64,000 nt of DNA from Prorocentrum cordatum. Taxonomy: Eukaryota > Sar > Dinophyceae > Prorocentrales > Prorocentraceae. Below are positions 1 through 10,500 of this stretch, piece after piece. The stretch spans positions 22,501 through 86,500 of the forward strand of contig CAUYUJ010008158.1 in NCBI GenBank assembly GCA_963575745.1, read 5' to 3'. The notes under the pieces were generated by a model that had not been told where the DNA came from, ran no database searches, and worked only from the letters and a program-made list of their open reading frames with translations. Both the position numbers and the translations under genes were made by a program. The number at the start of each line of letters is the position of its first letter. Within the stretch, counting starts at the first letter, position 1.

Positions 1-417
1 ACCGTCAGTGTGTCACGGCTGGTTGCGTTTGCGTGGAGCCTTGTCGGCCGCCTGCTCGGTAGATGTTGGGCGCCCCCAAACGGTGGTGACCACACCACGT
101 GGTGAGCCAGTGGGGATTTGGGGTCACCTCACGGTCTTGGGACTCGGATCGTTCTCCGCGGACGTCTCGGGCGACCAGGACCTCCGGGGTTCCAAGACCG
201 TGCGGAGACGGATCGCGCGTCGAGGTCGTTGAGGATTCCGAGGTCACCGCGCGGTCCGTCACCACACTGTTCTGGGACCCCGCAAGACAAGCGGGAGTGG
301 AGTCACCATTCAAGTTGTTATTCAAGAGGGTTACGCCATTCCGCTGGCCTCAATAAGAGGTAAGGTCTCAACGTTTTGACATTCAGTTGAGCTTGATTGA
401 CGCTTTTCTTGGCAGTC
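1..417. other. noncoding flank, no gene seen
   Basis: GC-rich sequence with short repeated words (GGTCACC, GCGGTCC). The short open frames on both strands overlap each other and resemble no protein family. Nothing else recognised. Confidence 0.5.
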
Positions 418-848
418 CAGTGGCCTTCGGCCCATCCCACCACCGTGCCTGGCTTGTGGTTCAGAGGCTTGTTGGCGCCAGCAGGGGTCTCTTGGGAAGG
501 CCCTGGGGAGCTTTTTGTAGGCAGTTCTGAGGCCCTTCTTGGGGGCCTTGGGGCTTCTTGTTGCTCTCTCGGGCGCCTGCTGGCAGTCTCGGGTCTCTTG
601 GGGCGGAGGGCTCGAAATGTCAGTGCAACTTCTTGCTTGGGCCCCTCTTGGGGCCCTCTAGGGCCGTCTTGGGCGCTTCTTGGGCTGCCTTGGGCCCCTC
701 CTACTCCTAGAGGCCTCCTGGGCCATTTTGGACGCCGTGAAAATTGAAAAGGCGAGTACGCTAAGACATAACGCTTCCCTATTGGATTGGGAGGATGTTT
801 TGCCTCTTGGGGTCCTCCTGGTAGTCCTCGTGGAGTTCTCTTGGCTCG
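418..848 (+). repeat. dispersed CTTGGGG-rich repeat, copy 1 of 5
   Basis: Starts with a shared head (TTCGGCCCATCCC then a CCGTGCCTGG-like stretch), continues with many CTTGGGG/CTCTTGGG words, and ends with a shared tail (GGACGCYGTGAAA then AAGGCGAGTA). The same head-body-tail order recurs near 3318, 47229, 56225 and 59370. Open frames on either strand translate to Pro/Arg/Lys/Gln or Gly/Leu/Trp low-complexity peptides and are not genes. Confidence 0.75.
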
Positions 849-1693
849 TCGTGGATCGCAGTTGTGTGCACAGGCGCTGTGGTGCACAGGAGCAGCGCCA
901 CGCACCCAGTCATTGTGATGTGCACGTGCGATGCGGTGCACGCGTAGGCTGCTGCGTCAGCAAGCGTGCTGAGAGCGGGCACTGCGGGCTCAACCCGCCT
1001 TGTGGCGATCGCAGCCGCAAGGCCATGCTGCCACACCAGTGCCAATCGTGGCAACGGGGGCAGCGCTTTCAGAGCAAAAACGCTCGAGCGGCCGGGCACG
1101 ACTGTGTTGTGGTAGATGCCATCGGACCCACCCACCCACCCAGCCACACAACGCGCGTTGTGTGGTTCCAAAAGAACTTGAGCTCCAGGAGGAAAAGGGG
1201 GTATCACCGTCAGGAGCAGTAGCAGGAATAGGATGAAGGAGGGGGATGCGGATCGAAACGGGGCCCGGATGATGGGCTCCCGTCCTCATCCTCAAGTGTG
1301 ATGCCATCCTTGAGGTCGAAAGGACCGGTTCCGCGAGCAGTCTCAGCGGATGAGAATGCACATTAATTGAAGCACCAGGCTCCGATTGGTCGGCGGACCG
1401 GGCATGGTTTCCCAGAGATGCGCTATGAAATAAAACGCTAGCCCTGGATATCGAGAGCGTTCGCAATTTTGCGCGCGAGGCCGCAATCAGGAACTCAATC
1501 CGTTTCGATCGTCGACCGCACATCGGCAGCTCCTCTCGGTGAGCTCGCACGCACGGCCTTTGCGTTTCCCATCACGCTAGAGCCATTCGCGGAGCTACCG
1601 TGGACATGTTTGGTTTGCAGGGGCGAAGAAGCTGTCCGCCCCCCACTATCCCCCATCCGTTCCTCGTCTTCATATCTTGTTACGTGCATGCAG
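849..1693. other. noncoding, probable intron or intergenic DNA
   Basis: No coding region recognised. Contains a perfect 22-bp palindrome at 1144-1165 (arms CCACACAACGC and GCGTTGTGTGG). If the downstream kinase exon is real, at least the 3' end of this stretch is intron. Confidence 0.4.
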
Positions 1694-1763
1694 GTGTCAT
1701 ATGTTACGTCCTCCTCTGCGGCTACCCACCGTTTTATGGCGACGACGACAAGCAGATCCTGAG
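1694..1763 (+). CDS. internal exon of a CDPK/CaMK-like protein kinase (fragment)
   Basis: The frame reads G-V-I-C-Y then LLCGYPPFYGDDDKQIL. This matches kinase subdomains IX-X of calcium-dependent protein kinases (GV-Y-LL-GYPPF-G-ILR pattern). In that family this helix-rich part of the C-lobe follows the DxWSxG motif. The exon is bounded by a pyrimidine-poor CATGCAG acceptor at 1687-1693 and by AG|GC at 1762-1765; GC donors are common in dinoflagellates. The previous exon must supply the first base of the Gly codon. No neighbouring kinase exons were found upstream (1-1690) or downstream (1764-4270), so this is either one exon of a long-intron gene or a gene relic. The 70-nt length is plausible for a short exon. 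The family call is fairly firm; gene integrity is unknown. Confidence 0.6.
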
Positions 1764-2082
1764 GCTTCGCGGCGCAGCATGCCCCTCTTTGCTCTGCGAC
1801 TGCTTTTCCGATTTCGACACGTGCAGCTCTTGCTGCGGTCGCCCCCTGCCACATTGTTTTTTGTTGCCGCATGGTCTTGTCGCGCGACGGCTTACAGTTC
1901 CAAGAGTCTGTCGGCCCAGATGGAGCGTAGTGAGACTCATGCCATCGACGGCCAATCCATGCTACGCCGGCAAGTACATACCTCTTAGGGGTAGGCATAA
2001 ATATCGCGTGAGAGTGCGAGGGATAGAGAACTCTCTCTCCATGCATGTACACATAGGTACACACCACAGGCCTATGACCCAC
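1764..2082. other. noncoding, no feature seen
   Basis: Follows the putative GC donor. No further exon of the kinase could be recognised. Confidence 0.4.
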
Positions 2083-2142
2083 ATACGTACATACATACAT
2101 ACATACATACATACATACATACATACATACATACATGAATAC

Positions 2143-2173
<31 letters not shown>

Positions 2174-2215
2174 CGTGCGTGCGTACGTACGTATGTACAC
2201 ACATGCCGTGGCATC
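2083..2215. repeat. (ACAT)n microsatellite
   Basis: Near-perfect CATA/ACAT tetranucleotide run at about 2083-2175, decaying into GTAC/GTGC variants. Open frames here are poly(Tyr-Met-Cys-Val) artefacts. Confidence 0.95.
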
Positions 2216-2499
2216 TAGTTCGTGTGTAATACAATTATATATATACACATCTAGGGATACGAACATCGCATACATACGTACATGTACACATATATACACC
2301 CAATTGTATGTATTTGCGTCCGCAGCCGCATATGTATAGACATGTATATCAGCCAGCGTTGACCTCTACGCAGTGAGGTATTGCAATGTGGAGGTGGAGC
2401 TTATGCGGTATAAACTCTGTGGTTGAAGCTATGTGAAGTAAGCTATCCAGCTGCCTGCGGCAAGTTTCGCCACCTTTTCAACCCAGCATTGCGGATGGT

Positions 2500-2850
2500 G
2501 ACTGTTTGATGGTGGAGGGCCGTGGTAATGTTAATGATGTTGATGCTGATGATGATGGTGATGGTGATGGTGATGGTGATAATGATGATGCTGATGATGC
2601 TGCTGCTGAGGATGATGAGGATGATGATGACGACCAGGAGGTGGAAGAGGAGGAGGATGATATGGATGAGGAAAAAGAGGATGAAGTGGATCATGCTTAT
2701 GATGAGTAAGACGAGAATGAGGGTGAGGATGATGGTGGTGTTGATGGTGATGATGATGATGAGGAGGAGGAGGAGGAGGAAGAGGAGACCTAGGACGAAG
2801 AGGGGGAGGAAGAGCAGGGGTCGTAGCCGGAGGAGGCGGAAGAGGAAGGC
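2500..2850. repeat. (GAT)n / (GAG)n trinucleotide tract
   Basis: Interrupted GAT-GGT-GAT and GAG/GGA repeats. They produce poly-Asp/Glu, poly-Met and poly-His frames with no other support as genes. Confidence 0.9.
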
Positions 2851-3317
2851 CGTCACATAAGACATGTTTCGCCTTCATTATTGTGAAGACCTTGCGGCTG
2901 GTGCCGCCGACCCTGAATGGGGGAGCCCGAGGCGTTTGGGAGGCATCGAATCGAAGAGGAACGCTTCTCCTAGGGTCCACTCCTTTTGGGTGGACTTTGC
3001 GTCGTCCCCCGCCTTTTCGCAAACACTCGGGTCATGTAACGCACCGACACAGCACGCATGATCTTACCAAAAACAGAAACTCTCTCGAGACCCTCTCTCG
3101 TACTGATACCGATGCCCTTCCCTCGTTCTCGCCTTGTTTTAGCCTCCTGGGCGACCCTCGTCGCCATGGCTGATTTCGCCAGGGAATGCGGGAGTACGTC
3201 TAGGGGATGTTTTTCCGAGCCTCTTGCCCAACCCAAGCTCCGTGGAGCCCCCAAGAGCTCCCGATTGATCCTGGGAGCTCCCAGGAGCGGCTGGAAAGTC
3301 GGATGTGCGGGCTGCTG
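2851..3317. other. noncoding, remnants of dispersed repeats
   Basis: The stretch near 3098-3190 (TACTGATACCGATGCCCTTCC and what follows) resembles one arm of the TACCGATACCGC inverted-repeat family seen at 53106 and 54321. No gene recognised. Confidence 0.4.
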
Positions 3318-3900
3318 AATAGCGGACAACTCCACATCCGATGTTGTGGGTCAAAGGCCTTTTGCAAGCTTGTAGAGGTCTCTTGGGAAGCCTCTGGGAA
3401 GCCTCTTGGAGGCAATGTTGAAGCCTCTTGGGTCCTTATGGGGGCGTTTTTTGAGGCCTCTTGGGACTTCCTCTGTGCCTCTTGGGGGCCTCTTGGGGGC
3501 TTCTTGGAGGCTTGCTGGCAATCTTGGGGGAGCCATTGGAGCGGAGGGCTTGAAATCGCCAATATCCCTTTCTTGGGGATCTTTCGGAGCCCTCTTGGGC
3601 CATCTTGAGCGCCCCTTGGGCTGTCTTGAGGCTCGCTTGAGCCGTGTTGAGAATCTCTTCAGGGCTTCTTGGGCTGTCTTGCGCGATCTTGGTGGCCTCC
3701 TGGGGCGTTCTGGACGCTGTGAACGCCCAAGAAGCGAATATGCTGAAAGGGAAGGTCTTCTCAGTAGAATTGGATGACTTTTGCCTCTTTGGGTCCTCTT
3801 GGGGGTGCACTTGGGGCTCTCTTGGGGCATCTTGTGGGCCCGCTGGGCAGTCTTAGGGCAACATTGGGCAGTCTCGACGCTGTTGTGCACCGCTCTGGGG
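3318..3900 (+). repeat. dispersed CTTGGGG-rich repeat, copy 2 of 5
   Basis: Same head, CTTGGGG body and tail (GGACGCTGTGAA, then GAAGCGAATATGCTGAAA) as copy 1. It carries the longest CTTGGGG body of the five. Confidence 0.75.
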
Positions 3901-4267
3901 CCCTCTTTGGCCTCCGAGCCCGTTCTTGAGACACCTTCGAGGGTGAAGCTCCCGGCAGCTCTCAAGAGCTCCCAAGAGCGGATGGAACACCAGGGGTCTT
4001 GGCCTTTACGACATTTGCAATCCCTCTACCTCTCAGGGCTGCAGGAGCCCTGGGGCACTACGCTGCGTGCTGAAGGCACGGTGGCGGAGATGTAGTGCCA
4101 GACGCACGAACGTGTTGTCCATGGGACTCGCCGTGCTTACAGGAGGCTCACGTAGAGGGGGCGACATGTTCTCAACCAACGGACTTTAATGTGTCGTCAT
4201 GGTGTACGGCAGTTGTTCCTTAAGACTTCACTTCGGCATAGAGTCCTAATAACATGCAAGCTATGCG
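3901..4267. other. 5' flank of the retrotransposon
   Basis: Noncoding; no gene or repeat boundary recognised. It ends in the GTGCA target site. Confidence 0.5.
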
Positions 4268-4272
4268 GTGCA
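4268..4272. other. target-site duplication, left (GTGCA)
   Basis: GTGCA lies directly before the first base of the 5' LTR and is repeated directly after the 3' LTR at 20633-20637. Five bp is the usual copia integrase stagger. Confidence 0.85.
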
Positions 4273-4557
4273 ACTTTAAACGGAGAAGGTTAAAGGCGAG
4301 GTATAAATCGAGCATGTACCGCTGCCGTGCCTGGCTCAAGCCGGGCCCGGCCAGATATGTGACTGTGCCTCACCGAGGCGCACTACTTGCATCTGAGATC
4401 GGAAAACATCCTTTCCATTGACGATGCCCATCTTACTCTTTACTCCAGATCCCATGCTTCGTCTCGCTCTCTTGCTCATGCGCTATGAGCCTAAGCCTGG
4501 GATATGGAAGCGCCTAAGGCGGACTGTATACCTAAGCTTACCAGCTTGTTTTCGACT
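4273..4557 (+). repeat. 5' LTR (285 bp)
   Basis: Begins ACTTTAAACGGAG and ends GTTTTCGACT. The match to 20348-20632 stops exactly at both ends: base 4272 is A against G at 20347, and base 4558 is T against G at 20633. It contains a TATA-like motif, and its last 134 bp encode the first 44 residues of the Gag-like protein. Confidence 0.93.
4302..4308 (+). promoter_or_regulatory. TATA-like motif in the LTR
   Basis: TATAAAT sits 29 bp into the LTR, preceded by two TTAAA words (4276 and 4290 regions). Placement fits a core promoter. Dinoflagellate promoters usually lack a TATA box, so function is only inferred. The same motif lies at 20377-20383 in the 3' LTR. Confidence 0.4.
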
Positions 4558-7500
4558 TGGTAGCGGAGCTGGCTACACTCTCGTGTGGCTGGCTCTCGCT
4601 CTGATTCCTGTAATCCACGGCACAACTTGGTGGACTACTACTACGGTGGAATACCATGTTGCGCCGGCTCTGCGAGGAGCGGAGCCAGTCCGCGATCGAG
4701 CTAGCGGGGCAACCCGCGAACTCGAGACGCTCTCTCCTACTTCACTGCGCTACTTCACTCCCGACTTCCACCAGATGCCAATCGGCAACTCGATCGAGAA
4801 CGTGGTCACCCTGCGGGGCTACCCGCAGCGGGGCCACCTGCATCCCGTGCCGGTCAGGCGCCTCACGGCTACCACGCCAGAGCCTGACAAACCACAGCCT
4901 AAACCAATCACCGAAGCCGAAATGCATATGCATTGGATCAAGATAACTATCTTCGGCATTCTATGGGTGATAATGGGATGTGCTGTGGGATACATGCGGC
5001 AGGGGATGGACGACACGCGTACTACTGGCCCTACATGGGACCCTGCCGGTACTACGCCTTTCCGCGAATACGTTCGCGAAGTACATGCATGGTTAAACGT
5101 AACGAGCGGCAATATGACACCACCACAACAAGCTGCAGCACTACAACGAGGCCTTCAGGGTCTGGCTCGTCGTATCGCCATGCAGGTCCCCTCCCAGATC
5201 ATCAATTATGGTGTAACTGTCAATGGACAGCCAACGGATGCAGTAACCTACATACTGTACTTACTGAGCACCAAATTTGAAAATCTGGAAGATGAGCGCC
5301 AGCTCAACTCTGGCACGGCCCTTATCGACTTCCGCGTCGAAAGGGGCGAGCGAATCGACTCAGTATTAGCTCGATTCGAGATGGCCCGTGACGAGGCTAA
5401 CTCTGTTGGCTTTGTCATCCCCAACTTTCAGATCCTAACGCTGATTCTCTTCAGAGCGTTAGGCGTTGGCGCGTCACGAGCCCAACACCTGCTTGAGCCC
5501 TTCAATCATCAGATGCCCCGAACACAAGCAGACTATGACAGGCTGCTGACCAGGATGAGGAACTACGGACATGTTGCCGAGCGCTCTCCTGGCAACATAG
5601 CGGGTATCTTCACAGGGCACCACTCACATGCAGGTGTCTATGCCACGACTGCGGGGTCACCCGCTGGTCCTGGCGAGCCAAATCCCTGGGCTGACCCAGC
5701 CGATATGCCCAACGAGGCCACTGCCCTTCTAGGGCAGACCGGCCAGGCATCGGCAGAGGCAGCTGAGGCGAACGCCTGGTCGAACTACTCGCCAGGCGCC
5801 GCCTACACTGCAAGCCCGCCCTCGGGCACAACCCTCTGGGGCCAAGCGGAGTCATCCGCTCAATGGTCTCAGCCACCCTCACCGTTTGAATCTGGCACTG
5901 ACACAGATACTTCATCTGACGATGAGCACAATGGAATAGTCTCTGCTGGTAATGACTATCCAGCGGACGACACTCACCTTTCTGAACAGCAAAGGGCGGA
6001 AGCCGCCTTTATGGCTTATCGCAAATCAAAACGCCGTTGGAGGCGCTTTATGAAGAAACCAGTCAGAAAGGTGAGACGTGCAGTACGCCGACATTTCAAA
6101 CAATTTGGAAAGGGTCGTGGTAAAGGGGGTCGCAGACGCCGTATGCATGGTAGGGGTATTACTGCTTTCCTCACGTCCTTAACTGATATGGCTTTTGAAG
6201 AAGTTCTTATCGGAGGCAAAGGTCGGGGTCACAGGCGGACCTCCGGTAAGGGAAAGGGGCGGAGGGGCAACCCTAGGGACGCTTCTGGTAATACTATGAA
6301 GTGTCATACATGCGGTAGCACAGAGCATTTGCGCGATCAATGCCCGAAGGGGAAAGGAAAGGGATCCGTACACTTGGCTCAAAATTCTTTTATGGATGAC
6401 ATAGATTACATTGACTACGAGTTTTACGTCAATCCAGAAGCGGCTCCCGCTGCGGGCTCCTCCACGTATTACGTGATGGCCCGCTATGCTGAAGCAACTG
6501 TGGCCCTGGAAGACTACGCAGTGACCCTCTTCGACGAGTTCCACGGCTGGGACGAGGTCGATGAGATTGCGTACAATGCTTGGTTCGGTCTTCCAGCGGG
6601 GCCACCCGCCGGTGACGAGGTCTCCGAAGCCGAGACTGTCCCGGCAACAGAGGAAGAACTCACCGCCGCGCTGGCCCCACAAGTGATTGGCATGCCGTTG
6701 CTGCCAAATCCGTCGTGGGCTGGTTCGGAGATGGGAGACGCCGATGACGAAATGCGGGGCCATCCCGCGTATTCCGACTCCGAAGAATCCGAAGAAGATT
6801 ATAACGACATGCTCCAAGAGCAGGTTTCAGAAGCAATCCGACTCTTGAGTGCGCCAGCACAGCAGCAGATGACGATGAACGAACTGCTGTCGCACCCAGG
6901 AGTTGCCCGTCTACGTCCATACTTGGATTCGAACATGTCAGCATCTCAGATGCTTACAGCACTCCAAGCTCTAGCGGGGTCACCCGCCGAAGAGATGCTA
7001 GACACAACAGCGGGGCCACCCGCTTGGTCTATGGATGTATTCATGCAAGGTTGCGATCAAATGAACATTAACGACCTCTCGATGGAGCAGTTAAATGACA
7101 TCGGATACTTCAGAAGCCCGTATCAAAACGTGTTCATGGTCCAGGACAGCTCAGAGGACTCGGAGGACATGCGGTACGCCAAGAGGGACAGGCGACCGTC
7201 GCCTCCCCGAGACTCAGAGCATGACGATCAAAGGCCAGTGACACGTGGTAGTGCGTCAGCGGGGCCAGCCCGCGGAAGGAGCCGCTCAGCTCCTAGACGC
7301 CCTACGCATGATGAATCGGGCTATCCATACAGCACTGAGCACTCCGCTGGAGTATCTGCTCAGCAGGTGCCGGATTGGTACATCAGATGGTACCCCGGCT
7401 ACTCTATGGATACTCTTCGGCACTGGTATTCTAAGGAATACTGTACCAAAAGGGACGAGACTGGCGCGATAATCCGTACCAAGGGCGGCAAGACCAAGAC

Positions 7501-10500
7501 GCCAGAGGCCTGGGACAAAAGGGCGAAGAAGCAGGAGATCATCACTGACCGCAAAACGTACAGAAAGCAAGTATGTCAGTGTGAGCCCTTTAAAGGCCAC
7601 ATGCGCAGGTGTCCGATGGACCGCCCCTCCAGGAGCCCTCACCATGGAGAGACCCCGTGGAATTGGTCTCATGGAGACGACGCGGGTAACGTCCATGATC
7701 CGAACAAAGAGGTTCCTGGAGGAGGAAAGCGTATCACAGAGGCCGATCGCGTCCCTATGACCGAAGAGGTGGCCAACACCGTCAAGGAAAATTGGGCAAA
7801 GCTTCCCAATGACCACCGCCTCAAGGAATGGAACCGCCGATTCCATAAGGAAGCGGGGTCACCCGCAGAATCCAGTAAGGAAGCGGGGTCACCCGCAGAA
7901 TCCAGCAAGGAAGCGGGGTCACCCGCAGAAGCAGCACCAGCCGCTGGATCTGCGGACGAGTGGATAGACGTTGTCTCTGCTGCCGGGTCCGCCGCCGGCA
8001 CTGACCGCACCGAGCTAAATGAAGAGTGGGCGGCGGAAGACGGCTCAGAGAATCCATTCCCTGACGGAAGCGCCTGCTGGTACTACAGTTCTTCGGCGCA
8101 GAAGTGGTTTTGCACGAGGGTAATCTACCGCCATGAGAATGGCAAGTACAAGCTGGCCATAAAAGGTACTGCCGACATCGACCAGATGAGGCAGGTCATC
8201 CATGGTCATGGCCAGCCAGAAGGCCCTCCTAGAGACCCTCCTGGTCCACAACCGGGCAGGGGCAGCAGACCACCTCCAAGACCTGAAGCCGACTCCTCGT
8301 CTTCACCGACTCCGGCAAAAAGGCACCCGTCCAAGAGCCCCGAAGGCACACAGGGGCGGGCGAAGGCCAGAGGGATCGCCAAGACGGACGACCCTGAGCC
8401 GGTGAATCCTCCCGGTCTGTCCGTGACGGAGAGGAGGAAGGCTTTTGCTGGACCATCGACCCCGATGCCGCCGGCGACCCAAGGCGATGTCAAGGACGAA
8501 GCTCGCGACAAGCCTAAGGCAGCGTTCCGAGGTGACTGGACTCCAACACTGCATCAGCCACGCCTTGCACCACGACCAGGTTCGGCACGAATGAAAGCGC
8601 AGCCGAAGCCCGAAGCTGGGATGAGGTCGGTGCGGGCAGAAGCGGCCGCCAAGGCTAAGGAGGACAAGGGCTCTGCGGGGCCACCCGCTAAAGCGGCGCC
8701 AGCCGTAACAGCGGGGACACCCGCAGAAGGCACTCTCTCCAGAGAAGAACGCTTCAGAGTCCTCAAAGAGTTTGGCGACCAACAGAAATTGACTGATGAT
8801 GCAGCTGCTGACAAAGGTCGCCAGAACCCTGGCGCGGAGTCATCTGCAGGAGCTGCCTCGTCAGCCGCAGGTTCTGCAGGGCCACCCGTTAAAGCGGCGC
8901 CAGCTGCATTAGCGGGGTCACCCGCCAAAGCGCCGCCGGCTGCACTAGCGGGGTCACCCGCAAGCTGGCAGCCAATAGTGTCTGTTCTGAGGGTCATTCC
9001 TTTGGAATGCAAGTTGTATTGGCAAGGCATTGTAGACAAAGGCCCGAGGCAGCCCATCAACCCACGAGTCACTCCAGACGACACGGACCGATATGAAGTC
9101 ATTAATTGTCCGGTTCGTCGTAATTTCAAGTGTCACAACGACTGGGAGCGCGAACAGCAGAAAGTGGGAAACATGCTGCGAGACAGGCCGCCACTACGCG
9201 CTGCGCAGCATAAAGAAGCACTCCTGAAGGTCATGACACAGAACGGCATGGATCCAACCTTGCCGAGTAAAGAGCAGATGACCAAGGTGTCGATGTGGTT
9301 TTCAACGGCTCTACGCCACAGTCCATACTATAAGGACAAACATAACCGATACTTCGAAAAGGTCAGCACCTTTGATCCATACGACGGCTGGGTTGTCGTT
9401 GATGATCTGCTGACAAACTGGACTGAAAATGATCAGTATAAGCACTATCGTGAAATGCACGAGGTGCTGATCAAAGGCAGGCCCCACCCGTCATTCGTGT
9501 ATTGGGTGCTGCTAAACTGCTGTGAGATGGTTGACCATCACGGCATGCAGAAGGGCAGGCTCCAGATGAAGTGCGTTGATGACAGTATGCTGCTGCCTCC
9601 CAGGTTTCGACCAACGGCACGCAGGCCACAGTACTTCATCAGAGCCACGAACGGCCACAGCAGTCCAGGCATCCACTGTCCCGAGTCGCTGTACAAGCCG
9701 ATCACAACATGGATGAAAGAACCAGACGACCCAGTATATTTCATCCACGGGACGCAGTGGGAGTATGTCAAGGACATTCTTGCTAATGGCCTGTCATGCC
9801 TCGCACAGGACAACCCGAAGAGGAAAGGGGGGCGCCAATTTGTGCATGGCTGCCCCTACCTCCCGGGCGACCCGAGGATACAATCGGGCATCCGTCCTGA
9901 CTCGGAGGTGCTCATATTCTGCAGCATCAACAAGATGCTGTCCAGTGGCTTCTCTCTATGGAGATCAGCAAATGACATAGTCATGACACGGGGCCATGAT
10001 GGGCGTATACCGCCCGATCATATCCTCCAGATAGTGAGCATTGCGAAATATCGGGTCGGCGAAGCCTGGACCAATCCGCTGTTTTATGACAAAACGCGGA
10101 GGCGGGGCCAACCCGCGGACAGGATTCGCACTGATGACTATCTGCCACTTAAAATGTGTGACAGAACTGTGGCGGTAATGGAAGACCACGCCATGTACCT
10201 CAAGGGCTGGGCTAAGACGGACGGTCGTCCATTCAATTTGGTCATGACCGAGCAAGATGTTGCTCCACGACCGTACGACACACAGACAGTCCTCATGATG
10301 AATGCCCAGGAAGACGAGGTCATGCCTGAGGCGGGGCCACCCGCAGGAGCGGGGACACCCGCGGTAGGCACCTCGGACGGTTCATGGCAGCAAGTAGTCA
10401 CACCGGTGGCGACGGTAGCATCTCCGTGGCGGCCGGACCAGCAGTCTTGGGTCCACGCTCTCAACAGCCATTTGACATCAGCTGACGTCTCTGGACTGAC

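Noticed and set aside
4325-4345. TGGCTCAAG in the LTR, matching the last nine bases of the spliced leader
   Set aside because: Nine bases only, embedded in a GC-rich hairpin-like sequence (GCCTGGCTCAAGCCGGGC); chance cannot be excluded and the rest of the leader is absent.
4418-4423. TTG start two codons before the ATG of the Gag-like ORF
   Set aside because: No evidence for non-ATG initiation; the ATG at 4424 is the first in frame.
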